Of a stretch of 11,401 bases of DNA, positions 1 to 5,691 are shown piece after piece. Under the pieces are notes generated by a model. That model saw only the letters and a list, made by a program, of their open reading frames with translations, was not told the origin of the DNA and did not search any database. Source of the DNA: Phycisphaera sp. (GTDB lineage: Bacteria > Planctomycetota > Phycisphaerae > Phycisphaerales > Phycisphaeraceae); the NCBI GenBank assembly GCA_029287335.1, contig JARFRI010000211.1, positions 1-11,401 on the forward strand. The letters are read 5' to 3'. Made by a program: the position numbers and the translations under genes. The first letter of the stretch is position 1; every line of letters begins with the position of its first letter.

Positions 1-249
1 CTGTCGGTTCAGCCACTAGCCACCACCGCCTCCACCCAAAACGCCAGCCAGAACCAGAACCAAAGCGATGCCCAGCAGCAGGGCCAGCCCCAACAGCAGA
101 GTGCCGGTGATGGGCGAAGCCGGGGTCAATACAGCGGCGGGTCGTCTGGCCAGCAGTCATCCGATCAGCAAAACAACGGTTCACCACAGCAAGCGCCGCG
201 TGGGTTCTTCGATCGCCTTAACGATGCCTCCGAGCTCGAAGCCGCCTAA
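1..249 (+). CDS. fliK: Flagellar hook-length control protein FliK, C-terminal tail (partial)
   Basis: Frame 1 is open from the first base to the TAA at 247-249, giving 82 codons of a gene that starts before the window. The visible part is a low-complexity, polar tail with about 19 glutamines plus many Ser, Gly and Asn, ending in a short charged stretch (FFDRLNDASELEAA). The conserved hook-length-control core is not in the window, so the call rests on position: fliK commonly lies directly before flgD, and FliK proteins often end in a Gln/Ser-rich tail. FliK is an exported molecular ruler that acts with FlhB to switch export from hook to filament substrates. The gap to flgD is 16 bases, which suggests co-transcription. 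It could be another exported Gln-rich flagellar protein, but FliK is the best fit. Confidence 0.6.
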   Translation: MSVQPLATTASTQNASQNQNQSDAQQQGQPQQQSAGDGRSRGQYSGGSSGQQSSDQQNNGSPQQAPRGFFDRLNDASELEAA

Positions 250-265
250 ATAAAAGGACGACACG

Positions 266-919
266 ATGTCAGCAGCTATCGGTGGCGCCGCAAGCGTCAT
301 CAACCAACCGAATACAACCCCCGGCGCAAGTGGCTTTGCCAACCTGTCCTCCGGCGAGTTTTTGCAGATCATCCTCTCGGAGCTGAGCAACCAGGACCCG
401 CTGGCACCGAACGACACCGCGGCGATCCTCGAACAGCTTTCGAGTATCCGCAACATCGAAACGCAGACACAGCTGGATTCGAAGCTGCAATCGCTCGTGA
501 CGCAGAACTCCATCTCGACCAGTGCGAACTTCATCGGCAAGTTCATTAAGGGCCTGGATGCGAACAACAATGCGGTCGAGGGCATCGTCGAGTCACTGAG
601 TGTGCGTGAAGGAGAGCCTGTCTTGAACTTGGCCGGCGGCGCGGAACTCGCTTCGGATCGCGTGACGGAAGTCGAAGACCTTGGCGATCTGGATACGCAG
701 GTTGTTCAGCAGTTGCTAGCCAACTTGCAGGTCCTTGACTCGGGCTCGCTGATCGGTCGTGATGTCATCGGCCAGGTGGCCAACGGCACGGGCGGGGCGC
801 GACAAGTGTCCGGCCGAGTGACCGGTGTCACGGTGGTGAATGGCCAGATCCAGTTGGAACTGGACTCGCTTGAAACGTTGCCTTTGGGTGGTGTTCGGAG
901 CTTTAAGGAATCGCAGTAG
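266..919 (+). CDS. flgD: Flagellar hook assembly (cap) protein FlgD
   Basis: 217 aa. FlgD is exported and caps the growing hook, guiding FlgE subunits into place. The diagnostic N-terminal domain is at residues 27-75, with FLQIILSELSNQDPLAPND (32-50) followed by EQLSSIRNIE, matching the family pattern F-L-x-x-L-x-x-QDPL-x-P-x-D and QL-x-x-x-x-x-IE. The rest is unusual: residues 87-137 (FIGKFIKG ... VEGIVESLSV ... LASDRVTEV) and 160-214 (LIGRDVIGQ ... VSGRVTGVTV ... LPLGGVRSF) share the same Tudor-like pattern, so the module appears twice. Many FlgD proteins instead have one Tudor-like domain interrupted by a fibronectin-III-like domain. The ATG at 266 follows an AAAAGGA ribosome binding site about 8 bases upstream. 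The gene lies between fliK and an unknown small gene before flgE. Confidence 0.95.
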   Translation: MSAAIGGAASVINQPNTTPGASGFANLSSGEFLQIILSELSNQDPLAPNDTAAILEQLSSIRNIETQTQLDSKLQSLVTQNSISTSANFIGKFIKGLDANNNAVEGIVESLSVREGEPVLNLAGGAELASDRVTEVEDLGDLDTQVVQQLLANLQVLDSGSLIGRDVIGQVANGTGGARQVSGRVTGVTVVNGQIQLELDSLETLPLGGVRSFKESQ

Positions 920-937
920 TTGCGAAGGTAGGGCAGT

Positions 938-1231
938 ATGACGGTTGATCCCGCGAGATTGTTGCAGATGCTTGAGCCGACGGTTCGGCCGGGCAACCCG
1001 TCTGCGACAAGCGGGGTGCAGCAGGCTAAGCCGTCATTTGAGAATAGGACGTTCGATGATTTGCTCAGTGAAGCGAAGGTAAGCAAGGCGGACGGGACGC
1101 AAGCGGGACAAGCAAAGCCCGCGCAGATAAGCAACCTTTTTGCGTTAGGCGGACTGGGGCAGGTGGAAAACGCGGCACTTCGTAATGTGCTCGCGCAGGC
1201 TCACGGGTCAGAGTTGGGACAGGCAGACTAA
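938..1231 (+). CDS. Small protein of unknown function between flgD and flgE
   Basis: 97 aa, not confidently recognised. It starts at ATG 938 after a good AAGGTAGGG ribosome binding site, 18 bases after flgD, so it is probably translated. It has no signal peptide, membrane segment or cysteine and is rich in Ala, Gln, Gly and Ser. The one distinctive stretch is NRTFDDLLSEAK (residues 36-47). In Firmicutes and some other phyla a small protein (the 'flagellar operon protein' family, TIGR02530) occupies the same slot between flgD and flgE and carries a similar N-terminal F-x-x-L-L motif. That family continues into a longer HA-x-x-RL-containing domain, which I do not see here. A shortened or diverged relative is possible but unproven. 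Codon use looks looser than in flgE (AGA, AGG, ATA, TTA and GGA occur), which fits low expression or rapid divergence. Its stop codon lies in the first copy of a 13-bp tandem duplication. Confidence 0.7.
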   Translation: MTVDPARLLQMLEPTVRPGNPSATSGVQQAKPSFENRTFDDLLSEAKVSKADGTQAGQAKPAQISNLFALGGLGQVENAALRNVLAQAHGSELGQAD

Positions 1232-1249
1232 TCAGCCAGACTAATCAGC
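1224..1249 (+). repeat. Perfect 13-bp tandem duplication in the spacer before flgE
   Basis: CAGACTAATCAGC occurs twice back to back, at 1224-1236 and 1237-1249. The first copy contains the last codons and TAA stop of the small gene (stop 1229-1231); the second lies in the untranslated spacer before flgE. Each copy ends in AATCAGC, identical to one heptamer of the repeat before motB (4216-4222), though here the spacing is 13 rather than 7. The likely origin is slippage or local duplication. Confidence 0.85.
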
Positions 1250-1283
1250 CGACAAATCGTCGGATGCATTTGGAGACACAACG

Positions 1284-3017
1284 ATGAGTATCACAAGGGC
1301 TATGTTCTCGGGTTTGACCGGGCTAAATGCAAACTCACAGACGATTGGCGTCGCGGGTAACAACATCGCCAACGTCAACACGACGAGCTTCAAGCGCAGT
1401 CAGGCGCACTTTGAGACGCAGGTCTCTCAGACCTTGAAGAACGGCTCGGCACCGAGCTCCGTGCTGGGCGGTACCAACCCCGCGCAGGCCGGCCTTGGCA
1501 CCAGGTTGGCGGCGATCACGCGCGACTTTGCCGATGGCGGCCTGCAACCCACCGGTGTCGCCACGCACGCCGCGATTGAAGGCAACGGCTTTTTCATCGT
1601 GGAGCAGTCCGGATCAAGGCGATTCAGCCGTGACGGCACCTTCCAACTGGACCGTGACTACAACCTCGTGACGAGCAGCGGTGCCCGCGTTCAAGGCTAC
1701 GGCGTCGATACCGACTTCAATGTCGTGCCCGGCCTGTTGCAAGACATCAATATCCCACTGGGTGTGCTAACCATTGCGCAGGCCACCGAGAATGTCAACA
1801 TCGGCGGCAACCTGAACACCGGCGGCGACGCCGCGACCCAAGGCTCGTTGATCGAGAGCGAAGCTCTCTACTCCGACGCGACGGCAACCACTCCCGCAGT
1901 CGCGGGTGACTTGCTGACCAGTCTTTTCGGGGCCGATGGCTCGGCACGATTCCCCGCGGGCGCGGTGCTAAACCTGGGCACGATCACGCGCGGCGGTGCC
2001 GAGCTGCCTTCGCGTACGTTTGAAATCAATACGACCAATACCACCAACTCCGATGCGATTGGCACGACGCTCGGCGACTTCATGGCCTTCATCGAAGATA
2101 TCACCGGCATCGACACGACCGCATCGAACGCGCCCGGCGTGACGGTCAACGCGCTGGGCCAAGTCGTCGTCGAGTCCAACACCGGCACCGCCAACCAGCT
2201 GCTCATCGACCCCGGTGACATCATCGCCAACTCAGGCGGCGTGAACTCGCAACCCTTCACCTCGCCATGGACTATCGCCCAGGAAGCCACAGGCGAGTCC
2301 GCTCGTACCAGCTTCATCGCGTACGACTCGTTGGGTAACCCGCTGAACATCGACATGATCACCGTGCTTGAGGACAAGAACTCGACCGGTACCGAGTGGA
2401 ACTTCTACATCCACTCCGATGACGACTCGGACCTCAATAAATTCCTGAGCAGAGGCTCGCTCTCTTTTGATACCAATGGCCAGTTCACCCTCGCCCAAGG
2501 CGGTTCGTTTGTCATCGACCGAACCGACACCGGTGCCCTGGATCCCCAGAATGTCACGTTGCAGTTCACCGACCCCAACGGCACGCTCGGCTCGCTGACC
2601 GCGCTGTCGGGGCTGGACACCAGCCAGGTCAACTCGCTGCAGCAGGACGGCACGCCGATTGGCACGCTGGAGGACTTCAGTATCTCCGAGGACGGCACGA
2701 TCACCGGCGTCTTCTCCAACTCGCTGCTGCGTGACCTGGGCCAGCTCCCGCTTGCGATGTTCTCCAACACCTCGGGCTTGGTCGAAGTTGGCGGCAACAT
2801 GTACGCCAACGCGTCGAACTCCGGCTCACCCCAGATCGTGGCTGGCGGCACGGGCGGCGCAGGCCGAATCATCGGCCGGGCACTGGAGCTGAGTAACGTC
2901 GACCTCGCCCAGGAATTTATCAGCCTGATCAGTGCTCAGACCGGCTTTAGCGCCAACTCACGGATCATCTCGACCAGTGACCAGATGATCCAGGAACTGT
3001 TGTCCACGATTCGATGA
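1284..3017 (+). CDS. flgE: Flagellar hook protein FlgE
   Basis: 577 aa, larger than the roughly 400 aa of enteric FlgE. FlgE is secreted by the flagellar export gate and polymerises into the hook, the universal joint between motor and filament. The N-terminal rod/hook signature is at residues 5-37 (RAMFSGLTGLNA ... VAGNNIANVNTTSFKR). The D1 core follows (IEGNGFFIVEQ, 98-108; RFSRDGTF, 113-120). The C-terminal helix is at 533-577 (ALELSNVDLAQEFISLISAQ ... ELLSTIR). Extra length lies mainly around residues 190-340, a Thr/Asn/Gly-rich outer domain containing a TTLGDFMAFIEDITGID-like stretch (261-277). FLEDFSISEDG-like D1 return sequence is near 461-471 (TLEDFSISEDG). There is no cysteine, so the Lys-Cys (lysinoalanine) cross-link of spirochete hooks cannot form. 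A GGAG site 8 bases upstream supports the ATG at 1284. Confidence 0.97.
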   Translation: MSITRAMFSGLTGLNANSQTIGVAGNNIANVNTTSFKRSQAHFETQVSQTLKNGSAPSSVLGGTNPAQAGLGTRLAAITRDFADGGLQPTGVATHAAIEGNGFFIVEQSGSRRFSRDGTFQLDRDYNLVTSSGARVQGYGVDTDFNVVPGLLQDINIPLGVLTIAQATENVNIGGNLNTGGDAATQGSLIESEALYSDATATTPAVAGDLLTSLFGADGSARFPAGAVLNLGTITRGGAELPSRTFEINTTNTTNSDAIGTTLGDFMAFIEDITGIDTTASNAPGVTVNALGQVVVESNTGTANQLLIDPGDIIANSGGVNSQPFTSPWTIAQEATGESARTSFIAYDSLGNPLNIDMITVLEDKNSTGTEWNFYIHSDDDSDLNKFLSRGSLSFDTNGQFTLAQGGSFVIDRTDTGALDPQNVTLQFTDPNGTLGSLTALSGLDTSQVNSLQQDGTPIGTLEDFSISEDGTITGVFSNSLLRDLGQLPLAMFSNTSGLVEVGGNMYANASNSGSPQIVAGGTGGAGRIIGRALELSNVDLAQEFISLISAQTGFSANSRIISTSDQMIQELLSTIR

Positions 3018-3024
3018 GTCGATC

Positions 3025-3123
3025 CGTTAGCCTTTAGCGATTAGCCGTTAGATCAAGGCAAAGGACAAGTAGACACGCAATGATGGCTCGAAGCTAAAGG
3101 CTAAGAGCTAACCGCTAAAGGCT
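3025..3123 (+). repeat. Heptamer-phased inverted repeat between flgE and flbD
   Basis: This element fills most of the 111-base flgE-flbD spacer. The left arm has four 7-bp units in phase: CGTTAGC 3025-3031, CTTTAGC 3032-3038, GATTAGC 3039-3045 and CGTTAGA 3046-3052. The right arm has four in the reverse-complement sense: GCTAAAG 3093-3099, GCTAAGA 3100-3106, GCTAACC 3107-3113 and GCTAAAG 3114-3120, with a degenerate unit (GCTCGAA) just before. TTAGCCTTTAGC (3027-3038) and GCTAAAGGCTAA (3093-3104) are perfect inverted copies; alternatively 3030-3045 pairs with 3107-3122 with one mismatch. The likely flbD ribosome binding site AAAGG (3117-3121) is inside the right arm, so folding could hide it. 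There is no T-tract, so this is not a typical terminator. Confidence 0.85.
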
Positions 3124-3128
3124 TCTCA

Positions 3129-3326
3129 ATGATCACCGTCACGCGTTTGAATGGTAAGCAGTTCGTGATCAACGCCGACCTGATCAAGGTCGTCGAGGAG
3201 AACCCTGATACCACGTTGCGTCTGACGACCGGCGACACGCTGATTGTGAAAGAGTCGATGCGGCAGGTAGTGGAATTATCGATCGAATACGGCCGATCGC
3301 TGCGCAAGCTCGTGCCCCCGAGTTGA
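3129..3326 (+). CDS. swrD: Small flagellar motor-power protein of the FlbD/SwrD family
   Basis: 65 aa, the usual size for this family (Pfam FlbD; YlzI/SwrD of Bacillus subtilis). It is unrelated to the Caulobacter transcription factor also called FlbD. The whole protein matches the family pattern: MITVTRLNGKQFVINADLI (1-19), then a VVEENPDTTLRLTTGD stretch (21-36) and a C-terminal helix with the IEYGRSL ending. There is no membrane segment or signal peptide. In B. subtilis SwrD raises the power delivered by the stators and is needed for swarming; its mechanism is not settled. Its place directly before motA and motB, as in spirochete operons, fits a role with the stator. The likely ribosome binding site is AAAGG 7 bases upstream, inside the right arm of the inverted repeat. 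Confidence 0.93.
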   Translation: MITVTRLNGKQFVINADLIKVVEENPDTTLRLTTGDTLIVKESMRQVVELSIEYGRSLRKLVPPS

Positions 3327-3369
3327 ACACGGTTTGTTAAGCAGGGGCATTCGTCAAGCGGCCGTCGAT

Positions 3370-3382
3370 AGACCGCCGATAA
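3370..3382 (+). promoter_or_regulatory. Possible sigma-28 (FliA/SigD)-type -10 element upstream of motA
   Basis: GCCGATAA at 3375-3382 is an exact match to the -10 consensus of sigma-28 flagellar promoters. It lies in the flbD-motA spacer, 37 bases before the motA ATG, giving a leader of about 30 bases. The surrounding AGACCGCCGATAA matches 12 of 13 bases of AGATCGCCGATAA upstream of fliL. The -35 is weak: the nearest TAAA-like sequence is TCAA (3354-3357), about two bases too far. motA is a classic sigma-28 target in other bacteria. Confidence 0.4.
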
Positions 3383-3419
3383 AACAAGCGTAACAACGGA
3401 TTGAATACGAGTTTGACCC

Positions 3420-4187
3420 ATGGACTTGGGAACGATATTTGGCTTAATCGGCACCTGGCTGCTGATCATCGCGACCTTGCTGCTGGGCGGCAAGATCGGG
3501 ATCTATCTCGATATCCCGTCGGTCGTGCTCGTCTTTGGTGCATCGATTACGATTGTCTTCTTTGCGATCCCGGCTCGCGTGGTCAAGAACATCGTCGCGA
3601 TCACGAAGAAGGCGTTCTTCACTTCGCCCATGCCCGTCGACAAGCTGATCGAAGACATGGTGGGCTACGCCGAGATCGCCCGTCGCGACGGCATCCTCTC
3701 ACTTGAAAACGCGGTCAAGGACATCGACGACCCATTCGTGGTGCAAGGCATCCAGATGGCGGTCGATGGCACCGACCCCGAACTCATCGAGCAGATCATG
3801 CTGACCGACCTGGACAACCTGGTTGAAAGGCATGAGACGGGCAAGTTCATCTTCGACACGATCACCAAGTACGCCCCGGCGATGGGCATGATCGGTACGC
3901 TCATTGGTCTGGTGGCGATGCTCGCGGACCTGTCGGACCCCGCTGCGATTGGTGCGGGCCTGGCCGTCGCGTTGTTGACCACGATGTACGGCTCGATTGT
4001 TGCCAATGCCGTGTCCGGGCCGATCGCTGACCGGCTCTCCCGGCGGTCGGCAGAAGAAGTGCTCTACAAGACCGTGATCGTAAAGGGCGTCATGGCGATC
4101 CAGAGCGGCGACAACCCGCGCGTCGTCGAGCAAAAGCTCCGAACGTTCTTGCCACCTAGCCAGCGACCAAAGGAAGAGGCGGCGTGA
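3420..4187 (+). CDS. motA: Flagellar stator protein MotA
   Basis: 255 aa, normal length. MotA surrounds MotB to form the ion-conducting stator of the inner membrane and pushes on FliG in the rotor. Membrane segments are visible at about 4-22, 33-50, 153-170 and 176-200. The cytoplasmic loop includes IARRDGILSLE (86-96), with R89 and E96 at the positions of the charged residues that contact FliG. The two conserved prolines are present: P153 in YAPAMGMIGTLIGLV and P201 in SGPIADRL, the equivalents of E. coli P173 and P222. The sequence does not settle whether the coupling ion is H+ or Na+. The ribosome binding site is weak (GAG about 8 bases upstream). The gene sits between swrD and motB, with a possible sigma-28 promoter in front. 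Confidence 0.97.
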   Translation: MDLGTIFGLIGTWLLIIATLLLGGKIGIYLDIPSVVLVFGASITIVFFAIPARVVKNIVAITKKAFFTSPMPVDKLIEDMVGYAEIARRDGILSLENAVKDIDDPFVVQGIQMAVDGTDPELIEQIMLTDLDNLVERHETGKFIFDTITKYAPAMGMIGTLIGLVAMLADLSDPAAIGAGLAVALLTTMYGSIVANAVSGPIADRLSRRSAEEVLYKTVIVKGVMAIQSGDNPRVVEQKLRTFLPPSQRPKEEAA

Positions 4188-4194
4188 TTCTGAG

Positions 4195-4276
4195 CATCAG
4201 CGTTCAGCTTTCAGCAATCAGCCAAACCGGCTTGTCTTGCTTCTGGCTGATTGCTGAGGGCTGAAAGCTGAGGGCT
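4195..4276 (+). repeat. Heptamer-phased inverted repeat between motA and motB
   Basis: This has the same layout as the element before flbD, with a slightly different core. The left arm is CATCAGC 4195-4201, GTTCAGC 4202-4208, TTTCAGC 4209-4215 and AATCAGC 4216-4222. The right arm is GCTGATT 4246-4252, GCTGAGG 4253-4259, GCTGAAA 4260-4266 and GCTGAGG 4267-4273, then GCT. As RNA it can fold with 4212-4223 paired to 4245-4256 (12 bp) and 4205-4211 paired to 4264-4270 (7 bp), with a 7-base bulge on the 3' side and a 21-base loop. The likely motB ribosome binding site GAGGG (4270-4274) touches the base of the stem. No T-tract follows, so a terminator is unlikely. Confidence 0.88.
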
Positions 4277-4279
4277 CCC

Positions 4280-5047
4280 ATGGGAAAGAAATGCAAATGC
4301 CCACCTGCCGGCGCTCCCGAGTGGATGGTGACCTATGGCGACATGGTCACGCTGTTGCTTTGCTTCTTCGTGCTCATCGTCTCCTTCTCCGAGATTAAGA
4401 AGAAGGAAGAGTTCCAATCCGTTGTCGAAGAAATCCAGAAGTCTTTTGGTATGCGTGGCGGCGGCGGCAAGCTCCCGACCGAAGACGATCCGGCTCTGTC
4501 GCTGATCGAACGGCTCGAAGCCATCCGGATGCGGCAAGAGCGCACGCCCAATAAATCGAACGTCAAAGACCCCGGCCAAACCGGCCGAGAGCCTCGCGTC
4601 ACCACGATCCGTGAGGGCAAGCGCTACGCGGTGGGCGGCAACATCCTGTTTGAACCAGGCTCGGCCGAGCTGTCCGATCGTAATAAGCAGTCGCTGATCG
4701 ACTTGGTGTCACGCGTCAAGCTCAAGGACTCCACCAACAAAATTGAACTCGTCGGCCATGCCGCCGCGATGGAGCTGGCCCGAGACAACGGCACATCGGG
4801 CGACCTTCGGATGCTGAGCTATCAACGCGCGGTGGCGGTTGAGAACTTCCTGACCGGCAATGAAATCCCCTTAGCCTCTCGGCTGGTGGGGGCGCGTTTT
4901 CTTCTCGCGGGCGCTGCGGATCGTGAGCCGATCAACCCGCGCGGGATCAACTCGGATGAGGCCCGCAGCAACCGCCGGGTCGAGATCATCGTGACCGAAC
5001 ACATCGTGGAGGATCGGCAAGGCAGCGAAGGGCCACCCGAATTCTGA
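4280..5047 (+). CDS. motB: Flagellar stator protein MotB with an altered peptidoglycan-binding motif
   Basis: 255 aa. MotB forms the stator channel with MotA and anchors it to the cell wall. The N-terminus WMVTYGDMVTLLLCFFVLIVSFS (15-37) is the single membrane helix; D21 is the conserved ion-binding aspartate (E. coli D32). A plug/linker region follows (38-105), then an OmpA-like domain (about 115-240) with ILFEPGSAELS (122-132) and a terminal NRRVEIIV (231-238). The usual GHTD of the peptidoglycan-binding loop reads GHAA (159-162), so the aspartate that contacts diaminopimelate in related OmpA-like domains is missing, while the matching arginine (R183 in LSYQRA) is kept. The start is preceded by GAGGG, 5 bases away, at the edge of the heptamer repeat. 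The gene directly follows motA and precedes fliL. Confidence 0.96.
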   Translation: MGKKCKCPPAGAPEWMVTYGDMVTLLLCFFVLIVSFSEIKKKEEFQSVVEEIQKSFGMRGGGGKLPTEDDPALSLIERLEAIRMRQERTPNKSNVKDPGQTGREPRVTTIREGKRYAVGGNILFEPGSAELSDRNKQSLIDLVSRVKLKDSTNKIELVGHAAAMELARDNGTSGDLRMLSYQRAVAVENFLTGNEIPLASRLVGARFLLAGAADREPINPRGINSDEARSNRRVEIIVTEHIVEDRQGSEGPPEF

Positions 5048-5071
5048 ACGGCGTTCACGGCGTTCACGGCG
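5048..5071 (+). repeat. 9-bp tandem repeat (2.7 copies) just after motB
   Basis: ACGGCGTTC occurs at 5048-5056 and 5057-5065, followed by a partial ACGGCG (5066-5071). It begins directly after the motB stop codon (5045-5047) and lies wholly in the motB-fliL spacer. No role is evident; it may be a slippage product. Confidence 0.85.
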
Positions 5072-5122
5072 ATTAAACGATACCCGCGCAAAAATTGCGG
5101 GAATGATCGTGGTTTAACCGGC

Positions 5123-5135
5123 AGATCGCCGATAA
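5123..5135 (+). promoter_or_regulatory. Possible sigma-28-type -10 element just upstream of fliL
   Basis: GCCGATAA at 5128-5135 exactly matches the sigma-28 -10 consensus, and the wider AGATCGCCGATAA is nearly identical to the motA copy. It ends only 9 bases before the fliL ATG, so a transcript starting here would have almost no leader, consistent with the absence of a clear ribosome binding site. No good -35 is visible at the expected distance (GTGGTTTA at 5109-5116), which lowers confidence. Confidence 0.3.
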
Positions 5136-5144
5136 CTGAACAGT

Positions 5145-5675
5145 ATGGCTGAAGAAAACAACAATAACGATGGGGCCCCGGCCAAAAAGAAGCTGCCGAT
5201 GAAGATGATCATCATCCTCGCGGTGGTGATGGTGGTGGAGGGCGTAATCTTTGGCGCGGGCTATTTCATTCTTGGCGACAAGCCCCCGACCGTGGAGGCC
5301 CAGGGTTTGGACACCGACGATAAGGCCGCGAATTTTGAACTGGTCGAGGTGCTCCTGATCGGCGACAAGTTCCAGAACACCCGCCAGGGGGCGCAGGCCT
5401 ACCTGTACGACGCGACCATCTATGTGGTTGTTCAGCAGCGCCATCGGGCGACCGTCGAGACGGAGATCGAAGACCAGATGGCCCGGATCAGCCAGGAGGT
5501 GACAGAAGTGTTCGCGCGTGCCGAGCCTGCTCAGCTCAACGAGCCGGACCGATTGACGCTTAAGCGGCAGATCCTTGACAAGTGCAAGGAGCGGTTTGGT
5601 GATGATGCTGACGGCGAGCCTTATGTGCGGGACGTGGTGATCAGTAATTGGAAGCGGTTCAGTACGGACCTGTAG
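5145..5675 (+). CDS. fliL: Flagellar basal-body-associated protein FliL
   Basis: 176 aa, within the family's range. FliL is a single-pass inner-membrane protein whose periplasmic domain sits around the stator and supports torque and stator function. The sequence shows a short cytoplasmic N-terminus with an Asn run (residues 5-8) and basic KKK (14-16), one membrane helix (about 19-43, [18 protein letters not shown] and on), then a periplasmic domain of about 130 residues with the family's TIYVVV strand (residues 91-96) and the charged helix [15 protein letters not shown]. It follows motB and precedes fliN by 16 bases, where fliM would usually lie. No convincing ribosome binding site is seen before the ATG at 5145; a possible promoter element nearby could produce a nearly leaderless message. 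Confidence 0.92.
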   Translation: MAEENNNNDGAPAKKKLPMKMIIILAVVMVVEGVIFGAGYFILGDKPPTVEAQGLDTDDKAANFELVEVLLIGDKFQNTRQGAQAYLYDATIYVVVQQRHRATVETEIEDQMARISQEVTEVFARAEPAQLNEPDRLTLKRQILDKCKERFGDDADGEPYVRDVVISNWKRFSTDL

Positions 5676-5691
5676 TCAAGGGTGGGTATCG

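Noticed and set aside
68..253. Open frame starting at ATG 68 on the + strand
   Set aside because: It is out of frame with the FliK tail, which is open from base 1 and ends properly before flgD; its composition is that of a shadow frame.
1249..1263. CCGAC-AAATC-GTCGG small hairpin before flgE
   Set aside because: A 5-bp stem with no T-tract, close to the flgE ribosome binding site; too weak to call a regulatory element.
4205..4270. Stem-loop between motA and motB as a transcription terminator
   Set aside because: It is long and bulged, no T-tract follows, and the motB start codon comes right after it; better described as a repeat element.
3025..4276. CRISPR-like array from the regular heptamers
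   Set aside because: The units are 7 bp with no unique 30-bp spacers between long repeats, and no cas genes are present.
5083..5101. CCCGC-(9)-GCGGG hairpin in the motB-fliL spacer
   Set aside because: Only a 5-bp stem with no T-tract; hairpins this short are common by chance in GC-rich DNA.
5676..5691. A truncated or frameshifted fliM hidden between fliL and fliN
   Set aside because: Only 16 bases separate the two genes and both are intact, so there is no room for a fliM remnant.
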